The translations under genes and the position numbers were made by a program. Below are positions 43,150 through 51,463 of a DNA stretch of 64,000 bases, piece by piece. The stretch is taken from contig NZ_JAHWFK010000008.1 in the NCBI RefSeq assembly GCF_019710575.1, forward strand, positions 241,314-305,313, given 5' to 3'. How positions within the stretch are numbered: position 1 is the stretch's first letter; every line of letters starts with the position of its first letter. The notes under the pieces were generated by a model. It searched no databases, was not told the DNA's origin, and worked only from the letters and a program-made list of their open reading frames with translations. The stretch is from Paractinoplanes polyasparticus (GTDB lineage: Bacteria; Actinomycetota; Actinomycetes; Mycobacteriales; Micromonosporaceae).

Positions 43150-46100
43150 TTAAGACTCGAGCACCCTTTCCATGGCAGCGCGGGAACGCCGGGTCAGGCG
43201 CAGATAGCGGTCGACGAACTCGCCCGGGTCGCCGCCACCCAGCAGCTGAACGGTGCCGGCGAGCTCGACGCCGTGACGCGGCAGCTGGTCGTTGGGGCGG
43301 CCACGCACCAGCGTCAACGCGTTGCGCACCTGGGCCGCCAGCGTCCACCCGACGGTCATCGCGGCCGCGTCCGCCGGGTCGAGCAGCTCGGCTTGGACGG
43401 CTGCGTCCAGCGCTTCGAGGGTGCGGGTGCGGCGGAGCTCGGGCACCGCGTACGCGTGCCGCAGTTGCAGCAGCTGGACGGCCCATTCCACGTCGGACAA
43501 GCCGCCCCGGCCCAGCTTGGTGTGGGTCTGCGGGTCGGCGTTGCGCGGCATCCGCTCGACCTCGACGCGCGCCTTGATGCGGCGGATCTCGACGACCTGT
43601 TCGCGGGTCAGGCCGCCCTCGGGGTAGCGGATCCTGTCGGCCAGCTCTTCGAAACGGCCGCCCAGCTCGGCGTCGCCGCAGACGAAGCGGGCCCGGAGCA
43701 GGGCCTGCGCCTCCCAGACGCGCGACCACCGGGCGTAGTACTGCTGGTAGGCGGCCAGGCTGCGGACCAGCGGACCCTGCCTGCCCTCGGGGCGCAGGTC
43801 GGCGTCGATGCCCAGCTCGGGATCGGGGGCGGGGGCGTTCAGGGCGCGGCGCAGCTCTTCGGCGATGACCCGAGCGGCGGCGCTCGACTCGTTCTCGGGG
43901 ATGCCGGCCGGCGGCTCGTAGACGAACAGGACGTCGGCGTCGGAGGGGTAACTCATCTCGTAGCCGCCGAGGCGTCCCATGCCGATGATGGCGAAACGCA
44001 GGCCCTCGGGGCCGGGATGGGCGCGGCGCGCCACGCGGAGGGCCGCGTTGAGCGTGGCGTCGGTGACGTCGGAGAGAGCGATGCCGATCGCGTTGACATC
44101 GAGCGGATGGGCCGGAGCCAGCTCGCCGGCCCGGCTGAGGATGTCGGCGCAGGCCAGACGGAACAGCTCGCGCCGGCGCCGGGCACGAACGGCGGCGATC
44201 GCCTTCACCGGGTCGTCGGCGTAGCGGTCGGCGGCGGCCACGAACCCGTCGAGCAGCGACTCGCGGGAGCGGGGCAGCAGCTCGGTGTCGTCGGCGAGCA
44301 GCCGCAGCGCCTCGGGGTCGCGGGTGAGCAGGTCGGTCGCGTACCGGGAAAGGCTGATCACCCGGGCCAGCCGGCGGGCCACCGGGCCGCCGTCGCGCAG
44401 CAGGCGCAGATACCACGGGGTGCTGCCCAGCTTGTCGGAGACGTGGCGGTAGTTGAGCAGGCCGCGGTCGGGCTCGGGGGCGTCGGCGAACTCCTGCAGC
44501 AGCATCGGCAGCAGGGTGCGCTGAATCGCCGACGTGCGGGTGACGCCGCCGGTGAGCGCCTGCAGGTGGCGCAGGGCGCCGGCCGGGTCGGCGAAGCCGA
44601 GGATCTCGAGGCGGCGGCCGGCCGACTCGGTGGTCATGCGCAGCGCCTCGGCCGGCACCCGGGCCACCGCCTCGAGCAGCGGCCGGTAGAGCAGCTTGAC
44701 GTGCAGGCGGCGCACCTGGGCGGCGTGACCCACCCAGTCGGAGCGGAACGCCTCGACGGCGTCGCTGCCGGGCATGGCCGTGTAGCCCATCGAGGCGGCC
44801 AGCCAGCGGAGGCCGTCCGGGTCGTCGGGCACGGTGTGCGTACGCCGGAGCTGTTGCAGTTGCAGGCGGTGCTCGACGCTGCGCAGGAAGCGGTAGCCGC
44901 GCAGCAGGGTCTCGCCGTCGTCGCGGCCCACATAGCCGCCCGTGACCAGCGCGCGCAGCGCCGGGATGGTGCCCGGGGCACGCAGAGTCTCGTCGATCCG
45001 GCCGTGCACGAGCTGGAGCAACTGGACCGCGAACTCGATGTCGCGCAGCCCGCCCGGACCCCGCTTGATCTCGCGGTCGACCAGGCCCGGGGGCACGTTG
45101 TCGATGATCTTGCGGCGCATGTCGCGGACGTCGGCGACCGCCTCGGGCCGCTCGGCCGCGTGCCACACCAGGGGGGCCAGATCGTCGATCCAGCGCCGGC
45201 CCAGCGCCAGATCGCCGGCGGCCGGACGGGCCTTGAGTAAGGCCTGGAACTCCCACGTGCGGGCCCAGCGGCGGTAGTACGCCTGGTGGCTGGCCAGCGT
45301 GCGGACCAGCGGGCCCCGGCTGCCCTCGGGACGCAGCGCGGCGTCGACCGGCCACGCCACCATGCCGCAGATCTCGATGATCCGGGCGGCGACGACGGTG
45401 CCGGCGCTCAGGTCGTCGTCGTTGTCGGCGACGAAGATGACGTCGACGTCGGAGACGTAGTTGAGCTCGTTGCCGCCGCACTTGCCCATCGCGACCACAG
45501 CCAGGCTCGGCTCGGCGGCGCCCGCAGTCAGACCGGCCAGGGCGATGGCGTACGCGGTGGCGAGCGTCTCGTCGGCCAGGCGCGACAGCGCGGCCATGGT
45601 CGGCTCGAGCCCGCGCCCGCCGGTGAGGTCGGCGGCGGCGATGCGCAGCAGGGCGATGCGGTAGGCCCGGCGCAGCGCGGGCACGCTGGGTTCGTCGCCC
45701 TCGACCTCGAGATGGCCCTCGGCGTTGGGCGGCAGGCCGGTCTTGCCGGTGGCGAGCACCCGCCAGTCGTCGGGGTTGGCCACCAGGTGGTCGCCGAGCG
45801 CGGACGAGGCGCCCAGCACGGCGATCAGGCGGCGGCGCAGGCCCGCGTCGAGGGCCAGGGCGCCGATCAGCTCGTCGGTGGCCTCGTTGGTGCTGATCTC
45901 GCCGCCCGGGCCGGTGACCCGGCCGCCGTTGCCGCGGGCGGCCGCCCGCCCGGCCGCCTCGACCAGCCGGTGCAGCTGGCGCAGGGCGAGGTTGGGGTCG
46001 GCCGCGCGGGACAGCGAACTGAGCAGCTCGGCGGCGTCGGCGTCGCTGGGCGCCTGCGTCTCGGCGTCCCACAGCCGCAGACCGGTCGCGCCGAGCAGGT

Positions 46101-46161
46101 CGGACGCGCGAACGCCGTTGTCGGCGAAGCCGTACCGGGCCAGCCGGCTGGGCCGGGTCAC
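43150..46161 (-). CDS. glnE: Bifunctional glutamine synthetase adenylyltransferase/deadenylase GlnE
   Basis: GlnE adds AMP to, and removes it from, the tyrosine of GlnA1 and so tunes glutamine synthesis. The 1003-residue length fits. Both nucleotidyltransferase cores are intact: 'NYVSDVDVIFVAD' (about 234-246) in the N-terminal deadenylase half and 'SYPSDADVLFVYE' (about 735-747) in the C-terminal adenylylating half, each with the Asp-x-Asp pair. GTG 46161 is 2 nt after the stop of the amidotransferase gene (TGACCGTG), which fixes the start; a frame reaching 46548 is antisense-like extension. Target Tyr402 of GlnA1 is encoded at 19045. Confidence 0.97.
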   Translation of the reverse strand: MTRPSRLARYGFADNGVRASDLLGATGLRLWDAETQAPSDADAAELLSSLSRAADPNLALRQLHRLVEAAGRAAARGNGGRVTGPGGEISTNEATDELIGALALDAGLRRRLIAVLGASSALGDHLVANPDDWRVLATGKTGLPPNAEGHLEVEGDEPSVPALRRAYRIALLRIAAADLTGGRGLEPTMAALSRLADETLATAYAIALAGLTAGAAEPSLAVVAMGKCGGNELNYVSDVDVIFVADNDDDLSAGTVVAARIIEICGMVAWPVDAALRPEGSRGPLVRTLASHQAYYRRWARTWEFQALLKARPAAGDLALGRRWIDDLAPLVWHAAERPEAVADVRDMRRKIIDNVPPGLVDREIKRGPGGLRDIEFAVQLLQLVHGRIDETLRAPGTIPALRALVTGGYVGRDDGETLLRGYRFLRSVEHRLQLQQLRRTHTVPDDPDGLRWLAASMGYTAMPGSDAVEAFRSDWVGHAAQVRRLHVKLLYRPLLEAVARVPAEALRMTTESAGRRLEILGFADPAGALRHLQALTGGVTRTSAIQRTLLPMLLQEFADAPEPDRGLLNYRHVSDKLGSTPWYLRLLRDGGPVARRLARVISLSRYATDLLTRDPEALRLLADDTELLPRSRESLLDGFVAAADRYADDPVKAIAAVRARRRRELFRLACADILSRAGELAPAHPLDVNAIGIALSDVTDATLNAALRVARRAHPGPEGLRFAIIGMGRLGGYEMSYPSDADVLFVYEPPAGIPENESSAAARVIAEELRRALNAPAPDPELGIDADLRPEGRQGPLVRSLAAYQQYYARWSRVWEAQALLRARFVCGDAELGGRFEELADRIRYPEGGLTREQVVEIRRIKARVEVERMPRNADPQTHTKLGRGGLSDVEWAVQLLQLRHAYAVPELRRTRTLEALDAAVQAELLDPADAAAMTVGWTLAAQVRNALTLVRGRPNDQLPRHGVELAGTVQLLGGGDPGEFVDRYLRLTRRSRAAMERVLES

Positions 46162-46163
46162 GG

Positions 46164-46955
46164 TCAGTTCCCCAGCAGCGGCAGGGTGCGGCCGGTGCCG
46201 GCGTCGGGTATGTCGGCGTCGGGCAGGGTGCCCAGAGCCAGCGAGGCGAACCGGGCGGCGAACGGCTGCCACACCTCTTCGACGTCGGGCAGCTGCTCGG
46301 CCGTCGCGTAGACGACCGCCTCGGGGTCGTAACCCAGCTCGTCGAGGGCGGCCCGGTCGCCGGCGGCCCACTGCTCGATCATCGCGGCGTCGCACTCGAT
46401 GTGGAACTGGATGCCCCAGGCCCGGTCGCCGATGCGGAAGGCCTGATTCGGGAAGCGGCTCGAGGCGGCGAGCAGCACCGCGGTGAGCGGCAGCTCGGTG
46501 ATCTCGTCGCGGTGCCACTGGATCACGTCGGGCAGCAGCGGCACCCACTTGAAGAGCGGGTCCTTGTCGGCGGCGTCGCGCTTGCCGACCAGGCCGGGGC
46601 CGATCTCGGGCCCGCTGGTGCTGCGCTCGACCAGGCCACCGTGCGCCGTGGCCAGCAGCTGACCGCCGAGGCAGACGCCGAGCGTCGGCACCCGATGGCG
46701 GACCGCCTTGCGCAGCAGCCCCTCGAGCGCCGGGAACCAGGGCGCCCCGGGCATTCCCTCGGCGTCCGAATACGCGCTCTGGTCGCCGCCCAGGACGACG
46801 AGCGCCAGATGATCGTCGAGCGTCTCGGGAAGCTCGTCACCGGCGTGCGGCCGCAGGACGGTGAGCTCGAGCCCCGCCTCGGTCAGCCAATCGCCCAGCC
46901 GGCGCAGGTCGTCGGTCGGATCGTTCTCGATGACAAGTGCAGTCGCCACAGTCAC
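46164..46955 (-). CDS. Class I glutamine amidotransferase-like protein
   Basis: The 263-residue protein is a GMP synthase-like glutaminase domain: 'VLGGDQSAYSD', the nucleophile elbow 'LGVCLGGQLLA' with Cys about 94, and 'WGIQFHIECD' with the catalytic His about 184 followed by Glu. It should release ammonia from glutamine for an unknown acceptor, or act as a gamma-glutamyl hydrolase. It lies 2 nt upstream of glnE in one operon, linking it to nitrogen metabolism. The GTG start is 46955. Confidence 0.88.
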   Translation of the reverse strand: MTVATALVIENDPTDDLRRLGDWLTEAGLELTVLRPHAGDELPETLDDHLALVVLGGDQSAYSDAEGMPGAPWFPALEGLLRKAVRHRVPTLGVCLGGQLLATAHGGLVERSTSGPEIGPGLVGKRDAADKDPLFKWVPLLPDVIQWHRDEITELPLTAVLLAASSRFPNQAFRIGDRAWGIQFHIECDAAMIEQWAAGDRAALDELGYDPEAVVYATAEQLPDVEEVWQPFAARFASLALGTLPDADIPDAGTGRTLPLLGN

Positions 46956-47106
46956 GAGGCTAGTCCCTCAGGAACTCACGCACGGAGGCGAGCCAGGCGA
47001 CCGGATTTGTCGCAGCGCGGGGTCACCGAGACGGCGGACGAAGAGTTTGATCCCGTTGACCGGCTCGATAGCGTCCATGGCCGGAAACCTAGACCGGGGG
47101 TACGAC

Positions 47107-48030
47107 ATGTCCGCGGCGCCGCTGCTGGTGCTGGTGTCGGTTGTCTCGATCCAGTTCGGGCAGGCGGTCGGGCGCACCCTGTTCGACGATCTCGGCGCCA
47201 CCGGTGTGGTGCTGCTGCGCGTGGCGATCTCGGCGGTGGTGCTGGCCGTGGTGACCCGGCCGCGCCTGCGAAGCTGGACGCGGGCGGCCTGGCGGGCGGC
47301 GGCGCTGCTCGGGGTCGCGGTCGCCGGTCTGAACCTGCTGTCCGCGCTGGCGCTGCGGACGGTCCCGCTGGGCGTGGTGGTCACGGTGTCGTTCCTGGGG
47401 CCGCTCACGGTCTCGCTGGTGCAGACGCGCCGGCTGCTCGACCTGTTGTGGGCGCTGCTCGCCGGCGGCGGGGTGGCACTGCTGTGGTGGCAGCCGGGGG
47501 CTTCGGTGCCGCTCGGCGGGCTGCTGCTGGCCGCGCTGGCGGGGGTGTGCGGAGCCGGCTACATCCTGCTGACGGCGCGGCTGGGCGGTCTGGTGCCGGG
47601 CGCGGGCGGGCTGCCGGTCTCGCTGACCGTCGCGGCTGCCGTGGCCCTGCCGTTCGGCGCGACCGGCGCGAGTGCGGTCGTCGAGCGACCCGCTCTGCTG
47701 GTGGGCGCCGGGGCGGTGGCGCTGTTGCAGACCATCTTCCCGTACGTCCTGGAGCTGGCCGCCCTGCGCAGGCTGCCCACCCGGGTCTTCGGCATCCTGG
47801 CCAGCCTCAACCCTGCCGCAGCGGCGCTGGCCGGCCTGATCGTGCTGAACCAGCGCCTGGGCCCGCCCGAGGTCATCGCGCTCGCCCTGGTGACGCTGGC
47901 CGGCGCCGGCGTCACCCTCGTGCCGGGCTCCAGCGGGCCACCAGCTCCGTACCCTCGGTCTCGCCCGTCTCGTGAAACCCCAGCGTCCGATACAGATGCC
48001 GGGCGGCCGCGTTGTCGGCGGCATAGCTGA
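47107..48030 (+). CDS. EamA-family transporter
   Basis: The 307-residue protein has ten predicted membrane helices in two EamA halves ('GRTLFDDLGATGVVLLR' near the start, 'GILASLNPAAAALAGLIVLNQRLG' near the end), as in RhtA-like exporters of amino acids. The substrate is unknown. ATG 47107 has a GGGGG run upstream; ATG 47077 is in frame. The last 35 residues are hydrophilic, unlike the family, and lie antisense to the GNAT gene (119-nt overlap), so the original stop may have been lost. Confidence 0.85.
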   Translation: MSAAPLLVLVSVVSIQFGQAVGRTLFDDLGATGVVLLRVAISAVVLAVVTRPRLRSWTRAAWRAAALLGVAVAGLNLLSALALRTVPLGVVVTVSFLGPLTVSLVQTRRLLDLLWALLAGGGVALLWWQPGASVPLGGLLLAALAGVCGAGYILLTARLGGLVPGAGGLPVSLTVAAAVALPFGATGASAVVERPALLVGAGAVALLQTIFPYVLELAALRRLPTRVFGILASLNPAAAALAGLIVLNQRLGPPEVIALALVTLAGAGVTLVPGSSGPPAPYPRSRPSRETPASDTDAGRPRCRRHS

Positions 48031-48367
48031 GCGCGACGTTCGGCGTGCCCGGCTCGGCGATCAGCCGCTCCCGAAGCTGCCGGACGATCGCGTGCCCGAT
48101 CCCCTGCCGCTGGCGCCGCCCGTCCACGACGAGCCCGCCGATCCAGGCGCTGCGGTCGTCGTCGATCCCCCACATGACGAACCCGACCACCTCGCCGTCC
48201 TTCGTGACAGCCAGCGGATTCCAGGTGTCGCCGTAGTTGCACAGGCAGAGGTAGTAGCTGACGGCGCTCACGAACCGCTGCTGCTCGCCGTGCACAGACA
48301 GTTCGGCGCAGTCGCGCCAATTCTCGGCGGTAACCGGAACCAGCTCGATCGTCGGGTCGGGTGCCAT
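47912..48367 (-). CDS. GNAT-family N-acetyltransferase
   Basis: The 151-residue product has the GNAT blocks 'GFVMWGIDDDRSAWIGGLVVD', the acetyl-CoA loop 'RRQRQGIGHAIV' and 'AADNAAARHLYRTLGFHETGE'. It resembles spermidine/diamine-type acetyltransferases in the 'LSVHGEQQRFV' start and the 'LYRTLGF' end, but the acceptor is not certain. The link to polyamines would be interesting given the nearby glnA2. It is in the same direction as the DUF350 gene 7 nt upstream. Confidence 0.85.
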   Translation of the reverse strand: MAPDPTIELVPVTAENWRDCAELSVHGEQQRFVSAVSYYLCLCNYGDTWNPLAVTKDGEVVGFVMWGIDDDRSAWIGGLVVDGRRQRQGIGHAIVRQLRERLIAEPGTPNVALSYAADNAAARHLYRTLGFHETGETEGTELVARWSPARG

Positions 48368-48374
48368 CGCGCCG

Positions 48375-48800
48375 TCAGGAGATGGCGGCGCACACGATCA
48401 AGGCGGCGCCGAAGTGCGAGGCCGCGCTGACCAGGGCTCCACCGTGACGCTCGGGGGTGCAGATGACCTCGCCCAGCTTGCCCGGGGTCATCCAGTCGAG
48501 CACCATGAACGCCAGACCCATGATCCCGATGCCGAGCAGGCCGAAGATGACCGTGGAGGCCAGGCCCTGGCCGAACGAGTCGTAGGTCGTGAAGATCGCG
48601 GTGAAGACGATGGCCGCGATGCCCAGCTGGTTGGCCGCCAGCAGGAGCGAGGCGTTGGGGTTGCGCTCCACGAAGATCAGGTCGCGCAGCTTGCCCGGCG
48701 TGAGCACGTCGATGAGCAGGTAACCGACGGCCATCAGTCCGATGCCCACCAGCCCGAACACGATGCTGCGCCCGGCGCCCTCTAGCAGATCTTCCAGCAC
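48375..48800 (-). CDS. DUF350 membrane protein
   Basis: The 141-residue protein has four membrane helices in two repeats. Each repeat pairs 'GLVGIGLMAVGYLLID'/'GLLGIGIMGLAFMVLD' with 'LTPGKLRDLI'/'MTPGKLGEVI', the DUF350 signature. DUF350 proteins are small membrane proteins of unclear role, sometimes beside spermidine synthase-like genes. GTG 48800 follows GGGAGAG; the longer frame to 48863 has no support. Confidence 0.88.
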   Translation of the reverse strand: MLEDLLEGAGRSIVFGLVGIGLMAVGYLLIDVLTPGKLRDLIFVERNPNASLLLAANQLGIAAIVFTAIFTTYDSFGQGLASTVIFGLLGIGIMGLAFMVLDWMTPGKLGEVICTPERHGGALVSAASHFGAALIVCAAIS

Positions 48801-48896
48801 GGCCTCTCCCTTGTCACGCGACGTCAGGAGAGACCGTACAAGACAGTAGCTATGTCTGCGCATCCCTGCAGCCGAAAACCGCAGGCGAACCTGGAT

Positions 48897-50249
48897 TTAC
48901 AGCGCGCCCAGGTAACGCTGCCGCTCGTACGGCGTCACCTCGCGCCGGTACTGCTCCCATTCGGCCGTTTTGTTACGCAGGAAGAAGTCGAAGACGTGCT
49001 CGCCGAGAACCTCGGCCACCAGCTCCGACTTGCTCATCACGTCGATCGCCTCGGACAGGTTCTCGGGCAATGCCTCGTAGCCGGCGGCCTTGCGCTCGGC
49101 GGGCGACAGCGACCACACGTCGTCCTCGGCGCCGGGGGGCAGCTCGTAGCCCTCCTCGATGCCCTTGAGGCCGGCCCCGAGCATGACCGCGAAGGCCAGG
49201 TAGGGGTTGGTGGCCGAGTCGATCGAGCGGACCTCGACGCGGGCCGAGCTCGGCTTGCCGAACGCCGGCACGCGGACCAGAGCCGACCGGTTGAGGTGGC
49301 CCCAGCTCACGAAGGCCGGGGACTCGGTGACCACGTTCGGCAGCTGCAGCGGGAACAGGCGCTTGTACGAGTTGACGTACTGGTTGGTGACGGCGGTGTA
49401 TTCGCGGGCGTGCACCAGCAGACCGGCGATGAACGAGCGCGCGGTCTTGGACAGCTTCTGCGGGTCGTCGGCGTCGTAGAAGGCGTTGCGCTCGCCTTCC
49501 ATGAGCGACAGGTGGGTGTGCATGCCGCTGCCGGGCTGGTCGGTGTAGGGCTTCGGCATGAAGGTGGCCCGCACCCCCTGGGACAGCGCCACCTCTTTGA
49601 CCACGTGACGGAAGGTCATGATGTTGTCGGCCGTGGTCAGCGCGTCGGCGTAGCGCAGGTCGATCTCCTGCTGGCCGGGAGCGACCTCGTGGTGGCTGAA
49701 CTCGACCGAGATGCCGATCCGCTCGAGCGCGAGCACCGCCTGCCGGCGGAAGTCGCGGGCGATCGAGTGGGTGGTGTGGTCGAAGTAGCCGCCGTTGTCG
49801 ACCGGGATGGGCAGCGAGCCGTCGAGCGGACCGTCCTGCACCAGGAAGAACTCGACCTCGGGGTGGGTGTAGAAGGTGAAGCCCTTCTCGGCCGCCTTGG
49901 CCAGCGCGCGGCGCAGCACGTGCCGCGGGTCGGCCCAGGCGGCGCTGCCGTCGGGCAGCAGGATGTCGCAGAACATGCGGGCGCTCTCGCCGCTGGCACC
50001 GCCCTCGAACGGGAACACCTGGAAGGTGGTCGGGTCGGGCATGGCCACCATGTCGGACTCGAAGACCCGGGCGAAGCCCTCGATCGCGGAGCCGTCGATG
50101 CCGATGCCCTCTTCGAAGGCGGACTCGAGCTCGGCCGGGGCCACCGACACGCTCTTGAGCGTGCCGAGCACATCGGTGAACCAGAGCCGGACAAAACGGA
50201 TGTCGCGCTCCTCGAGAGTCCGGAGCACGAACTCCTGCTGTCGGTCCAC
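48897..50249 (-). CDS. glnA2: Glutamine synthetase-like enzyme GlnA2
   Basis: The 450-residue protein is a GSI-type ligase ('GIDGSAIEGFARV', 'HPEVEFFLVQDG', 'MPKPYTDQPGSGMHTHLS', 'NSYKRLFP') and matches actinobacterial GlnA2 (Rv2222c; SCO2241). It lacks the NLYDLPPEE adenylylation site. The S. coelicolor homolog is reported to glutamylate polyamines rather than make glutamine, so the substrate here should not be assumed. GTG 50249 is 6 nt after GAGGG and gives the family 'MDRQQEFVLRTLEERDIRF' start; GTG 50255 touches the ribosome site. glnE and panB flank it as in mycobacteria. Confidence 0.95.
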   Translation of the reverse strand: MDRQQEFVLRTLEERDIRFVRLWFTDVLGTLKSVSVAPAELESAFEEGIGIDGSAIEGFARVFESDMVAMPDPTTFQVFPFEGGASGESARMFCDILLPDGSAAWADPRHVLRRALAKAAEKGFTFYTHPEVEFFLVQDGPLDGSLPIPVDNGGYFDHTTHSIARDFRRQAVLALERIGISVEFSHHEVAPGQQEIDLRYADALTTADNIMTFRHVVKEVALSQGVRATFMPKPYTDQPGSGMHTHLSLMEGERNAFYDADDPQKLSKTARSFIAGLLVHAREYTAVTNQYVNSYKRLFPLQLPNVVTESPAFVSWGHLNRSALVRVPAFGKPSSARVEVRSIDSATNPYLAFAVMLGAGLKGIEEGYELPPGAEDDVWSLSPAERKAAGYEALPENLSEAIDVMSKSELVAEVLGEHVFDFFLRNKTAEWEQYRREVTPYERQRYLGAL

Positions 50250-50296
50250 GTTCACCCCTCGTAGTCATGCCCTGACGAGCCAGTCTCGCCCGACTC

Positions 50297-50314
50297 GATT
50301 ACGCCGAGATTACG
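50297..50314 (-). promoter_or_regulatory. 11-bp-spaced direct repeat upstream of glnA2
   Basis: CGTAATC occurs twice on the minus strand, 11 bp apart. This helical spacing is what OmpR-type regulators such as GlnR use, but the half-sites match the GlnR consensus only in part. The repeat may simply hold the -10 box. Confidence 0.35.
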
Positions 50315-50463
50315 CTGGCCCGGCCCCGGTCCGACGCCCCGGGTAGCGATAATCCCGTTGTGACAACCTCCACTCAACCCTGACTGCCGCCCTGTCCCGG
50401 GTGCGACGATTTCTCCATACCCGGGGACTGCAATTCCGCGGCCTCGAGGGAAGGAGAAGCACG

Positions 50464-51294
50464 ATGTCGGAGATCCCGACCCTGTACGGTGGCCCGCCCA
50501 CCCGACGGGTACGCACACGCGACCTCATCGCCGCCAAGAGCCGCGGCGACCGATGGCCGATGCTGACCTCCTACGACCAGTACACCGCCTCGATCTTCGA
50601 TCAGAACGGCGTGCCCGTGCTGCTGGTCGGCGACTCGGCGGCCAACAACGTGTTCGGCCACGAGACCACCCTGCCGATCACCGTCGACGAGCTGTTGCCG
50701 CTGGTCCGCGCGGTCGTCCGGGCCACCACGACAGCGCTGATCGTGGCCGACCTGCCGTTCGGCAGCTACGAGGAGGGCCCGACCCAGGCCCTGCGCACGG
50801 CCGTCCGGTTCATGAAGGAGAGCGGCGCCCACGCCGTCAAGCTCGAGGGCGGGCGCCGCGTGGCCGCCCAGATCGAGGCGCTGACCGGCGCCGGCATCCC
50901 GGTCATGGGCCACGTCGGCTTCACCCCGCAGAGCGAGCACACGCTGGGCGGTTACCGCGTGCAGGGCCGCGAGCAGGACGGCGCCGAGGTGCTGGCCGAC
51001 GCCCGCGCGGTGGCCGGGGCGGGCGCGTTCGCCGTGGTGCTCGAGATGGTGCCGGGCGAGGTCGCGAAGACCATCACCAAGGAGCTGCCGATCCCCACGG
51101 TGGGCATCGGCGCCGGTCCCGACACCGACGCCCAGGTGCTGGTCTGGCAGGACATGGCGGGCCTGCGCACCGGTCGCATGCCGCGCTTCGTGAAGCAGTA
51201 CGCCGACCTGGCAGGGACGCTTGCTTCGGCTACTCAGCAATTTGCAGCTGAAGTTCGAGGCGGCGAGTTCCCGGCCTCCGAGCACACGTTTTAA
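50464..51294 (+). CDS. panB: Ketopantoate hydroxymethyltransferase PanB
   Basis: PanB transfers a hydroxymethyl group from methylene-tetrahydrofolate to 2-oxoisovalerate, the first step of pantothenate synthesis. The 276-residue length is standard. Typical blocks are '[15 protein letters not shown]', '[17 protein letters not shown]', 'AVKLEGG', '[13 protein letters not shown]' and '[19 protein letters not shown]'. ATG 50464 follows AAGGAG. It is convergent with the RNB ribonuclease gene, with a hairpin between. Confidence 0.97.
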   Translation: MSEIPTLYGGPPTRRVRTRDLIAAKSRGDRWPMLTSYDQYTASIFDQNGVPVLLVGDSAANNVFGHETTLPITVDELLPLVRAVVRATTTALIVADLPFGSYEEGPTQALRTAVRFMKESGAHAVKLEGGRRVAAQIEALTGAGIPVMGHVGFTPQSEHTLGGYRVQGREQDGAEVLADARAVAGAGAFAVVLEMVPGEVAKTITKELPIPTVGIGAGPDTDAQVLVWQDMAGLRTGRMPRFVKQYADLAGTLASATQQFAAEVRGGEFPASEHTF

Positions 51295-51354
51295 GTCTCA
51301 GAGGCAGATGTCGTAGCGGGGTGGTGGGTACAGACCGTCACTCCCGTCGAGGGC

Positions 51355-51406
51355 CGTGGCGGGGCGAGCAGGGCGCTGGCGCGCCCTGAACGCTCACCCC
51401 ACCACG
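51355..51406. terminator. Large hairpin between convergent panB and ribonuclease genes
   Basis: CGTGGCGGGGCGAGC and GCTCACCCCACCACG form a 15-bp stem; on the minus strand the two mismatches become G-U pairs. An inner hairpin (CAGGGCGC/GCGCCCTG) closes the top. There is no T-run. The minus-strand RNA would be the more stable, fitting the end of the ribonuclease transcript. Confidence 0.55.
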
Positions 51407-51463
51407 GCGACGTGCGTGAGTGGTGACGCTCGAACCCCGGCGCGCCGGGCCGCCCGACTGATG

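Noticed and set aside
43273..45240. 655-residue plus-strand frame opposite glnE
   Set aside because: Antisense shadow with biased composition and no motifs.
43103..46072. 989-residue minus-strand frame within glnE
   Set aside because: Arg/Pro/Gly-rich out-of-frame reading of glnE, with no domain; the 43150-46161 frame has both GlnE catalytic cores.
50297..50314. Calling the glnA2 upstream repeat a GlnR box
   Set aside because: The spacing fits but the half-sites deviate from GTNAC/GAAAC, so it is listed only as a direct repeat.
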